A DNA stretch of 41,370 nucleotides from a virus, in the IMG/VR virus record IMGVR_UViG_3300036878_000043, positions 1-41,370 of that record; one strand, 5' to 3'. This document shows positions 1 through 7,000 of the stretch, one piece after another (the stretch's first letter is position 1; each line of letters starts with the position of its first letter). Below the pieces are notes generated by a model, which ran no database searches, was not told where the DNA came from, and worked only from the letters and a program-made list of their open reading frames with translations. The translations under genes and the position numbers were made by a program.

Positions 1-140
1 TCGCGAGTACGCTGGAGAAGGATGAGGTTTGCCGGGTGTGGTTCAAGACCGCGACCCGCAAAAACCAGATCGTGGCCGTGCTCGAGACCTACTACGGGCA
101 GGCCGACCTCAGCAAGATCCAGATCGTCGTCTATCACTAA
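1..140 (+). CDS. 3' end of an unidentified plus-strand gene (partial)
   Basis: The plus-strand frame starting at base 3 is open from the window edge to a TAA at 138-140 and encodes the last 45 residues of a protein (ends ...KIQIVVYH). The segment has ordinary amino-acid composition and fills the only space left of the minus-strand operon, so I read it as the C-terminus of a gene whose start lies outside the window. It is convergent with the secreted-protein gene at 190-702 and is separated from it by a terminator hairpin. No family is recognisable from so short a piece. The longer open frame beginning at base 22 in another frame runs into the opposite-strand gene and looks like noise. Confidence 0.55.
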   Translation, partial: ASTLEKDEVCRVWFKTATRKNQIVAVLETYYGQADLSKIQIVVYH

Positions 141-166
141 AAGAAAAGCCCCCAGAACGGGGGCTT
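138..166 (-). terminator. Rho-independent terminator of the left minus-strand operon
   Basis: A perfect 8-bp stem (AAGCCCCC / GGGGGCTT) with the 5-nt loop AGAAC lies at 146-166. Read on the minus strand it is followed by TTTTCTTTTA, a good U-rich tail, so it should end transcription coming from the gene at 190-702. On the plus strand the hairpin lacks a U-run, but it also follows the stop of the gene ending at 140, so it may act in both directions. Confidence 0.85.
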
Positions 167-189
167 CGCTTGCTAGGGTGGGCTGGGAC

Positions 190-702
190 TTAGTAGGCGA
201 CGATGACGTACTTTATGAGATCCGACGCTGTGATGGTCAACGCGGCCGACGTGCAGGTGTAGGTCGTATACACACCATTCACCGCGGTCGCCGCGGCGTA
301 GGTACCCACATAGACCGCCGGATGCGTTTCGTCGAGTAAAAAGCAGACGGCGCCATTCGGTGCAGTCGAGCTATTCGTCGCGTTCTTACCGTCATTCAAG
401 CCGTCCGACACAACGAGCGAAGACACCGCACCCGTGAGGATGAGCGTCAGCGTGGTGCAGACAGTCGTGGTGACCTGGCCGGCAGTCGAACCGCCAACCG
501 CAGCACCAATCACGCCCGAGGAACAGGTGCCCGAAGTCGTCGGGACCGGCCCACCAGAAGTGACAAGGCCATTGAGACCATTCGAGTTCGTTTGCTGGCT
601 ATAGCCGGCGGAGTACGAGTTCGGGTTGGTCGTTGCGAGAGCCGAACCGGCGACGGCGATGCCGACGGCGAGAGCGGCCAAATAACGTAGAAAGTTCTTC
701 AT
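190..702 (-). CDS. Secreted cysteine-containing protein of unknown function
   Basis: This is a 170-aa protein with a clear Sec signal peptide: MKNFLR, a hydrophobic stretch at about 8-22, then an SALA cleavage motif near residue 23. The mature part is rich in Thr, Ser, Gly and Ala, has four cysteines that could form two disulfides, and looks like a small beta-rich exported domain. AAGGA lies 7 nt before the ATG. It is the last gene of the left operon, just before the terminator. Its C-terminal half resembles the secreted protein of the lysis region (16887-17354): a Cys followed by an acidic-Thr turn, a second Cys-Thr, then a D-x-(L/I)-x-Y ending, so the two may be distant paralogues. The export signal suggests a role in the host envelope, but I do not recognise a family. 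Confidence 0.8.
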   Translation of the reverse strand: MKNFLRYLAALAVGIAVAGSALATTNPNSYSAGYSQQTNSNGLNGLVTSGGPVPTTSGTCSSGVIGAAVGGSTAGQVTTTVCTTLTLILTGAVSSLVVSDGLNDGKNATNSSTAPNGAVCFLLDETHPAVYVGTYAAATAVNGVYTTYTCTSAALTITASDLIKYVIVAY

Positions 703-760
703 TGCAGTTTCCTTAAGGATTGAGAATTGATAACACAGGTCTCGAGAACCCAGGGGGATT

Positions 761-1018
761 CTATATCGGTCTGGACTTGGCGTCTAGGTCCCCTTCCGCC
801 CGGTTCGCATGACGGCTCCGGACGCGCCAGTTCGACGCTTGGTTGGAACCGCCCGAGGCCAGAGGTTTGCGGTGATCAACGTCGACCCCGTCCCCTTTGT
901 GGACTTTGCCGGCTTTCTCGAGCTGGTAGCGCGCTTTGTTGCGTTCTTCGCGCTTCTTGATCTCGACGGGACGCTCTTGGTTTCGCTCGACGTAGACTGG
1001 GTTGTGACCACCGGACAT
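761..1018 (-). CDS. Small HNH-type endonuclease domain protein
   Basis: An 85-aa protein whose second half carries the phage HNH signature: VDVDHRKPLASGGSN at about 45-59, followed by NWRV and an NR pair. These correspond to the DH core, the PL-x-x-GG-x-N turn and the second Asn/His-like position of small phage HNH proteins. The N-terminal 40 residues are highly charged. A strong GAGGAG lies 7 nt upstream of the ATG. Phage HNH proteins may be homing nucleases or partners of the packaging terminase; here it is far from the terminase genes. The whole gene except its last 23 bases is overlapped by the extended reading frame of the MazZ-like gene in another frame. The HNH assignment is fairly firm, but the biological role is unknown. 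Confidence 0.8.
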   Translation of the reverse strand: MSGGHNPVYVERNQERPVEIKKREERNKARYQLEKAGKVHKGDGVDVDHRKPLASGGSNQASNWRVRSRHANRAEGDLDAKSRPI

Positions 1019-1374
1019 TGCTGCTCTCCTCGATTAACTCTGGGGGGCCGGTTGTCGTTGAACTGCGGTGACCCCATGACATCCAGTATCATAGCAAGAC
1101 ACGCCGCGGCGTGCTTGACGTGATGCACATGGCTGTCTGGAGCGCAATCGTCCAGGTCGATCCGGTCCCACCAGTCGTCCAGGTGCCGCTTGCAGGCGGC
1201 GAAATACACGCTGGCCGAGATCATCTTCTCCCGCCAGTTGTAGGCCCCGTATTTGGCTGCGCCGTTCGCGAAGGCCTCTGCCGCACCGCGCTCGAGCGCC
1301 GGCGGGCAGAGATCGATCGGGGTCTTGAGCGCCCCCATGGCCGTCTTGGGGTTGTTGTCGGGATAGCCGTTCAT
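784..1374 (-). CDS. MazZ-like dATP/dGTP pyrophosphohydrolase (DUF5664 family) with an out-of-place C-terminal extension
   Basis: The first ~115 of 196 residues match the phage dATP/dGTP diphosphohydrolase (MazG-fold) family: GAAKYGAYNWRE, then YFAACKRHLDDWWD, then a H-x-x-H region and ACLAMILD. Such enzymes hydrolyse dNTPs to dNMPs; in 2-aminoadenine phages MazZ acts on dGTP. The usual GED-x-D-style acidic segment reads RIDLDD here, so the common Glu is an Ile, which may alter metal binding. I chose the ATG at 1374 because homology starts there and because it overlaps the stop of the small membrane gene upstream (ATGA). The last ~78 residues are basic, low complexity and lie over the HNH gene in another frame. 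They look like read-through past a lost stop near a C6 run (1042-1047). Confidence 0.75.
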   Translation of the reverse strand: MNGYPDNNPKTAMGALKTPIDLCPPALERGAAEAFANGAAKYGAYNWREKMISASVYFAACKRHLDDWWDRIDLDDCAPDSHVHHVKHAAACLAMILDVMGSPQFNDNRPPRVNRGEQQCPVVTTQSTSSETKSVPSRSRSAKNATKRATSSRKPAKSTKGTGSTLITANLWPRAVPTKRRTGASGAVMRTGRKGT

Positions 1375-1520
1375 TTTGACACCCAATACGTAGCCAAGTC
1401 GACAAGGACAAAACTGGCGAACATGGCCGCCATTGGCCAAGTACCCGTGACAACGTAGGCCGCGGTCACACCGAAATCGAGGGCCGCCTTGATGAGGATG
1501 ATTCCGCTAGCGAAGCCCAC
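1371..1520 (-). CDS. Small two-helix membrane protein (short gene between HD and MazZ-like genes)
   Basis: A 49-aa reading frame fills the gap between the HD gene and the MazZ-like gene. It starts at GTG (1520-1518), preceded at 7 nt by a strong GGAGG (1528-1532), and its TGA overlaps the ATG of the next gene (ATGA). It overlaps the HD stop by 14 nt. The peptide is strongly hydrophobic (starts GFASGIILIKAAL, ends LVDLATYWVSK) and could form two short transmembrane helices around a central GTWP turn. An upstream ATG at 1541 in the same frame is possible but lacks a ribosome binding site. Spacing, Shine-Dalgarno and composition all support a real gene. Its function is unknown; it could be a membrane anchor or an accessory lysis protein. 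Confidence 0.65.
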   Translation of the reverse strand: MGFASGIILIKAALDFGVTAAYVVTGTWPMAAMFASFVLVDLATYWVSK

Positions 1521-2151
1521 GAGTCCGCCTCCGGATATCATGCATACGAGTCATGAAGCGCTCGCGTGCGTTTTCGGGAGACCAGCAAGCCACCATGTAC
1601 GTCGCTTTCTTCGCGGCCAGGATCACTTCGTCCGACATGCCGGTGAAGTTCTCGCCCTTGTTCGGCATCAACTCGCGCGCCTCGAGCAAGAGCGCGATCC
1701 CGTCGGCCTTCATGCAGCCCTCGCTCATGGCTTCCGGTAGCCCATAGTTCTTGCGCAGTGAAATATCTAGCGCTTTGTCGAGTGCCTTGTAGTCCTTGAG
1801 TAGGATCTTGGCGGGGCGCGCGATGTCCGCGAGCACCGACTCCACACCATCATGCAGCAACCCCTCCATCGGATCACCCAACCCCTGGTCTTCCATGATG
1901 CGAGAGACAAGGACCGAGTGCTCGGCGACAGAGTAGAACTTGCGGCAGTGACCGGTGAACCGGCAGATCATGGACAGCGAGTGCGCGATCGCACCGATAT
2001 CCCAGGTGGGGGCATTATAATAAAACCGGCCGCCAGTGATGAGTTCGATCCAGGGCTCCATTTTGTCGTCATCGATGAACTTCTTCGTCTTGAGCGGGGG
2101 CATCTCAATAGCGGGTGCCTGCTCAGTGAATGAGACCTTTACAGCTTTCAT
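1507..2151 (-). CDS. HD-domain nucleotidase (YfbR/DatZ-like)
   Basis: A 214-aa HD-superfamily phosphohydrolase of the phage YfbR-like type. Visible are DIGAIAHSLSMICRF at about 51-65, FYSVAEHSVLVSR at 72-84 with metal-ligand His78, LLHD with His100-Asp101, and the distal Asp150 in KADGIALLLEA. YfbR enzymes dephosphorylate deoxynucleoside monophosphates. The close relative DatZ of 2-aminoadenine phages removes dATP from the pool so that adenine is excluded from phage DNA. GGAG lies 5 nt before the ATG. The MazZ-like gene follows two genes downstream, so the pair looks like a nucleotide-pool module. The HD assignment is firm; the substrate cannot be read from the sequence. Confidence 0.85.
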   Translation of the reverse strand: MKAVKVSFTEQAPAIEMPPLKTKKFIDDDKMEPWIELITGGRFYYNAPTWDIGAIAHSLSMICRFTGHCRKFYSVAEHSVLVSRIMEDQGLGDPMEGLLHDGVESVLADIARPAKILLKDYKALDKALDISLRKNYGLPEAMSEGCMKADGIALLLEARELMPNKGENFTGMSDEVILAAKKATYMVACWSPENARERFMTRMHDIRRRTRGLR

Positions 2152-2170
2152 AGAATCTCCGTTGGTTGAA

Positions 2171-3313
2171 TCAATACGGGATGAAGATCCCGCGGGCGAC
2201 TTCGCCCTTTTCTTTGTGATACGTCATGGAAGTTGCCTGGCGCTTGGAGAGCCAGCCACCGCGCGCCGCATATGCGTCGGACGCCGCTAGTGTGGGGTGC
2301 TGGATCACCTTCATGCCGGGATGCTCCTTCTCCTCGACGTGATGCTTGTGACCCGTATGAACATAGACGAATGGACAAGTTCCCCACTCCTCGCGGAATT
2401 TTGCGGCGAAGATCTGCGGGAGCGCCGTGAGCTTGGCCAGGTGGCCGTGGTAAAAGCCGATCAGGTTCTTACCCCACTTCATCGCCACGTAGGGATTTGG
2501 CGACATGCCGACCGTCACGCGTGGGTTATTGAGGTAGAGTTGCGCGAACATGACGCGCAGCCACACACTTCCCGCGGGATCGTGATTCCCTTCCGCCATG
2601 AATACCTGGACGGTGGCATGCTTCGTGAGTGCGTGCTCGATCACCCGGCGCAGGATCCGCACCGCGACCTCAACCATCTTCTGGTAGCGTGAATCCGCGT
2701 CCAGGATGTGGTGATTGGTGGGGGTCATCGGCTGCAGGGAGTCGAAGTGCAAGAAGTCGCCAAGCTGGTTGATGACGCCAACCGCGGAGGCCGGCGCCGC
2801 GTTGACCATCTGTATAAACGTACCTACAAGACAATTCTCTGCGATCTTCAGATCCCAGTCCTCGCCTGATTCTTTATCCCATGCGAGCATGCCGACATGC
2901 GCGTCGGTTAGAGTATAGAGGGTGAGTAGGTCAGCCTCCATCAGGGTGGGAGCCGGGATATTTGGCAGTGGTGGCAGCACGTCGCACATGGCCTGGAGTG
3001 CCGCGCGGCGCGCTTCCTCAATCAGTTTCTGGTCCGCGTCCGTCTTGATCCACTGCAGCTTGACTTCGCCATCCTTACCTACGAGTGTGGATGTGCCCTT
3101 GAGCTTGTAACCCTCGCCGGCGCTCGCCGGCTCCGCGCCTTGTAGGCGTTGCGTGCCTGCAATGAAGCCGCGCCGCATCGCTGCGTCGTGGCGTGATTGC
3201 AGGGTGGTGCGGGCGATCCCCAGGAAGCGGGCGGCCGCGGCCATTGATCCATGCGTGTTGACCACATCGATCGCTTGCTGGAGAACATCGTCAGGAGTCG
3301 GTATAGATGCCAT
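2171..3313 (-). CDS. Metallophosphoesterase with N-terminal helix-turn-helix
   Basis: A 380-aa two-domain protein. Residues ~8-45 (DDVLQQAIDVVNTHGSMAAA, then RFLGIARTTLQSR) look like a helix-turn-helix of the Fis/resolvase sort. Residues ~130-345 carry the calcineurin-like phosphoesterase motifs in order: TDAHVG (D137, H139), GDFLH (D186), GNHD (243-245), YHGH (288-291) and GHKHH (321-325). Such domains use two metals to cleave phosphodiesters or phosphomonoesters. Several tailed phages carry this fusion at a similar length, and a DNA-related substrate is a reasonable guess. GAGGA lies 6 nt before the ATG. The gene sits 6 nt after the SPFH gene and 19 nt before the HD gene, in one operon. Confidence 0.85.
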   Translation of the reverse strand: MASIPTPDDVLQQAIDVVNTHGSMAAAARFLGIARTTLQSRHDAAMRRGFIAGTQRLQGAEPASAGEGYKLKGTSTLVGKDGEVKLQWIKTDADQKLIEEARRAALQAMCDVLPPLPNIPAPTLMEADLLTLYTLTDAHVGMLAWDKESGEDWDLKIAENCLVGTFIQMVNAAPASAVGVINQLGDFLHFDSLQPMTPTNHHILDADSRYQKMVEVAVRILRRVIEHALTKHATVQVFMAEGNHDPAGSVWLRVMFAQLYLNNPRVTVGMSPNPYVAMKWGKNLIGFYHGHLAKLTALPQIFAAKFREEWGTCPFVYVHTGHKHHVEEKEHPGMKVIQHPTLAASDAYAARGGWLSKRQATSMTYHKEKGEVARGIFIPY

Positions 3314-3319
3314 AGATCC

Positions 3320-3859
3320 TCAGACGCTTTTGTTGTAGGGGTAGTGCTGGGTGCTCAGAATCCGGATGTTCTTCACTAGTGACACTCCGGCAAGCTGAAC
3401 AGAAATAATTTCGACGCCGTACTTCCAGCCCTTATTACGGCAGACCTTCGTGAGCTTGTCCAGTGTCTCACTCTTGCTGAGATCCGCCCAGTTCGAGAGC
3501 GTGAGCTCCTGGCCGATCATACCGAGACAGGCGTCCTTGATGGCGTCCTCGACATCCCAAACCTTCATTAGGGCCGTCTGGATGTCGTGGATCTTGTGCG
3601 TGACGACCACTTCGAAGCCGACCTGTTTGCCGTCTGCTGTGGTCGTCGCAAGCGCGCCCAGGTTGGTCGTGCGGATGGCCGTGCACTCCCACTGGAAGTG
3701 GTCAATGTTCATGGGGAGCCTGAAGAATAGGCCGGGCCCACATACACGGAGAACTTTCCCTAGACGTATGTGGACAGCTGCCTCATTCGGACCGAACACT
3801 GCCCAGAATTTAAAAAGGTCAGCGAACTGAATAAGGAAATCAATCAGCTTATCGAGCAT
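3320..3859 (-). CDS. SPFH/band-7 (stomatin-prohibitin-like) protein
   Basis: A 179-aa protein with a short amphipathic/hydrophobic N-terminus (LIDFLIQFADLFKFWAVF) followed by an SPFH-type core. The core shows the GPGLFFRLP strand-turn typical of stomatins at ~41-49, a beta-rich part (TTADGKQVGFEVVVTHKIHD), then the alpha-helical part with WDVEDAIKDACLGMIG, ending in GVEIISVQLAGVSLVKNI. SPFH proteins assemble as rings on membranes and control protease access, microdomains or membrane integrity. The C-terminal coiled coil of full-length stomatins is missing, so this is close to a bare SPFH domain. It starts directly after the stop of the 51-aa gene. Its presence in a structural/ejection operon is unusual. 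The domain call is fairly confident; the role is unknown. Confidence 0.8.
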   Translation of the reverse strand: MLDKLIDFLIQFADLFKFWAVFGPNEAAVHIRLGKVLRVCGPGLFFRLPMNIDHFQWECTAIRTTNLGALATTTADGKQVGFEVVVTHKIHDIQTALMKVWDVEDAIKDACLGMIGQELTLSNWADLSKSETLDKLTKVCRNKGWKYGVEIISVQLAGVSLVKNIRILSTQHYPYNKSV

Positions 3860-4015
3860 TTACTTCGGCTTGATGGCTGCGTTGGCAATCCGAATCGCCT
3901 TACCCTCATCGCCAGTACGCTTGAGTACCGATGTCGCAATCGCTGCGGCCTTTGTGCCTTTCGCACCAACAGCCTTCTTGTTGTGCTTCTTGAATGTATC
4001 TTTGGTCCAGGGCAT
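3860..4015 (-). CDS. Small basic protein, 51 aa, of a recurrent phage type
   Basis: This short gene lies between the giant protein gene and the SPFH gene. It has a near-ideal AGGAG 6 nt before the ATG at 4015, and its TAA abuts the ATG of the SPFH gene. The peptide starts MPWTKDTFKKHNKK, has a lysine-rich first half, and ends with a helix containing GDEGKAIRIANAAIK. The W-T-x-(D/E)-x-F-x-K-H and DEGKAIRIANA pattern is one I recognise from small phage hypothetical proteins, but no function is known to me. The basic charge could suit nucleic-acid or protein binding. Translation is probably coupled to the SPFH gene. Confidence 0.8.
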   Translation of the reverse strand: MPWTKDTFKKHNKKAVGAKGTKAAAIATSVLKRTGDEGKAIRIANAAIKPK

Positions 4016-4024
4016 TGCAATCTC

Positions 4025-7000
4025 CTATTGAGTGTTGTACATCGAACCGGCGGCAGTGATCTCGGGGACCTGCTTGTTCCGCACCTTGGCGCCATAGATC
4101 TGCAGCTCGCGCTGCTGCTCGGCACGCATAACCTGCGCCCGCCGAAGGTCGGAGTATGCCAGGCGAAAGCCCGGATGCGCTTGATTGAACTGGTTCACCT
4201 TCTGCTGGACATCGCCGCGCGCATTTGGTTCCGCGGAAATGTACTCCTGGATCAAAGATTTTCGCTGGTCCGTCAGGGCGCCCTGCAGGTTGCGCTCCGC
4301 TGTGTTGCGCTCCTGCACCTCGGTGACCGCTTCGGGGCGGAAGCCTAATGACTGCGCGAACAACTGCGGGCCAGTCAGCTTATCCGCGGGGATCAGTGCC
4401 GAGCCGGCATTGTTGACTACGCCCTGCTGGCTCATCGCGCCGGCCTTCACGAGATCACGGATGATGTGCGGCGACATGCCCTGGATCCCGCCGACTGGAT
4501 CACCGCCAAGGAACTTCTTGCCAGCATCCCAGAAATTCTCCCCGACATTCAGCCACGGCCCCCCAAATGTTTCAAGAAGGCTGCCAAGGGTCGAGGCGTC
4601 GGAGTCGGTTCGGAGATGGAATTGATAAGTGGACCCGAGAGCCATTCGCTGAGACAGATCCACGCCGAGAGCACTAGGAAGACCCTTAGAAGCAACTTCG
4701 CCCAGTTCAGTTCCAAAGAGCTCATTCATTACTCCGCGTAGTTCATGATCATAGGTGTCGCCCGAGAGCGCGCTGGCGACGGTGTAGGGCTGGTCCGTGA
4801 GTCCCATCGCAGAGGCTCCCGCCATCAGGGCACCCAATGCCCACTTGATGGGTTGAATGGTCGCACCAACGGCACCGGCCGCCAGAAGGTGCGTAGCGAG
4901 AACGCCCGTAAGCGTCTTAAGTCCGATCGCTCTCTCCGCTGGCGATTTGCCTTTTAGGGCGGCCAAGCCAGAGGAAATCATCGCGCCATATACCTGCTGC
5001 GGGTACTTCATAAATTGAAACATCAGCGGCCGCATGCCGCCGGTGAGGCCATTCGCCTGCGCCATGAACAGGCGCGGCGTGTTGCCATAGGAGTAGTCGT
5101 TGTGCGTGACGTTGATCGCCTCCGAGGCGTGGTCAACTGCCTGCGCTTCCGTCATGCCGTCCCGTAGTCCGAGCTCGCGCGCGGCGATGGCGGTCATTAC
5201 GCGGTTATTCACTTCGATCAAGTGGAGCATGACGCGGCTCGCGTCGAGTACGCGCGCGGAGAGCCCCGTGGATTTACCCTTGGAGATATCCGAGAGCTCG
5301 GTGGCCATCGAGAGGTCGATGAGGTTGTTGTCGCGCAGGTGCTGGATCATGGCCTGGATGGGTTTGGCATCTGCGCCACCGGCCTGGCCGATGTGGTTAA
5401 TCACCTGGTCGGTCACGGTGAAGGACTTCTCCGCCGCTGCGCGGCTAAACAGTGCTTTGATGCCGAGACCCGACTCCGCCGTCTCGCGTACGAGCGGGGA
5501 GGCAATCCTCGCCTGGGCGCGGCCGAGCGCGGCGACTGAATCTGAGAAGCCGTGCCGCGCGCCGAGCCACGGAGCCGACAGTACGTAAGGCTGGGCGCCG
5601 CGGACGAACCAGTGCGACGGCGAGGTGAGCATCATGAACTGCGTAAGACTTGTACCCTTGCGCACAAGATCCGATACCTGGTAAGGGTTCCGGGAGATTT
5701 GGTCTCGCAGTGCCAGCTCTCGAGCAAACTCTCCCATGCGGACAGCTGAGACCTGGGACTCATCACGATGAGTCGACACAGCGCGCTGAACCTCTCCTTG
5801 GGCATTTGCGAGATGGCGTCCATACTTAAGCTGTGACAAGTAATAAGACTGCGAACGGCCATACTGCGTGAAAGATCGATGCTGGTTTTCAATGTTGACG
5901 CCGCGGACGTTGGAGCGCGCGAGCTCTCTCTTTCGGAAAGATGCTTCACCGAGCGAGCGAAGGTAGAAATCTTTAACTGCAATTTGCGCTGCAGGGTTGG
6001 TGTCAAGTTCGCGGAGGATACGGTCAAGCGCACTACCTGTGGCAATGCCGCTCGGCTCTTTATAGAGATCTGCCTTGAGCTGAACAGGGGACGTATTTTC
6101 CTCGCCATATTGCGCTGCCATCTCGCGTTGGTGCTGGTTCGCTTCACTCTTGCTCTCCGCCATCCGGACTTCCTTTTCGACAACGCCCACGCGATAAGTT
6201 CCATCTTCCGTCTTGCGAACGGAAACGGCCAGTGTCGGATCATCCGCGCGCCGCCCCCGCATGTAGGCCTGGGCGGCCTCGGACGTATCGAATTCCTTGG
6301 ACGCGAGTGCACGTTTGGAGGTCACGACATAGTCGCCGTTGCGCATCAACGGGAAGTAGGGGCCCTTGCGGTCGGTGATGTTGCCGATTTTGGCGAGCAT
6401 ATCCTGGGAGGCGCCCGACAACTTATCTCCAAACTCTCGTTGCAAACCCTCCTGGGTGTCGAGGCCTAGCTTCTGGATGGATGCGGCGTCGTACTTGGCA
6501 TCGAAATCCCTGGGTGACATGGCCGCGTCCTCACCTTTGGTGAGCATGGCATGCAGGCCGTTTAGGACGATCTGGTCCGTGCTGGCGCGCTGCTCCGCGG
6601 CGTAATATGCCTTCATCGTCGAGTAGTGCTCCTTCAGGGGAGCAGGCAGCGTTGCAAAATCACTTCGCGCAGCGTCCGCACGGCCAACATTCGCACCCGC
6701 CACGTGGCTGTTGGACTCGTGGCCAGCCGGTAGATCAGCGTGGAATCCATATAACGTAGAGTCGTGCATGATTCGGGATAATTTTGCCGCGTTATCGATG
6801 CCATGGGTGTCCTCCAGATTGGACCACGTATTCGACAATTTGCCGACGTGCTCCATCGACTTCGCGTTGTCCGCGGCCCGCTTGAAATAGGTGTCCCAGT
6901 ATCGCTTGTACGGATTGCCGTTGGGACCCTCGAAATATTTGGAGAATTGTCCGCTCTGCTGGCGCGGGGTCATGGCTGAGAGGCCAAACTGTCCGGCGCC

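Noticed and set aside
22-339. Plus-strand frame starting at base 22
   Set aside because: It runs through the terminator and into the opposite-strand secreted-protein gene; composition is Arg/Ser-rich noise. The frame from base 3 to 140 is better.
1034-1453. Alternative minus frame over the MazZ-like gene
   Set aside because: Arg-rich over most of its length; useful only in showing where a frameshifted MazZ-like gene would stop (TAA at 1034-1036).
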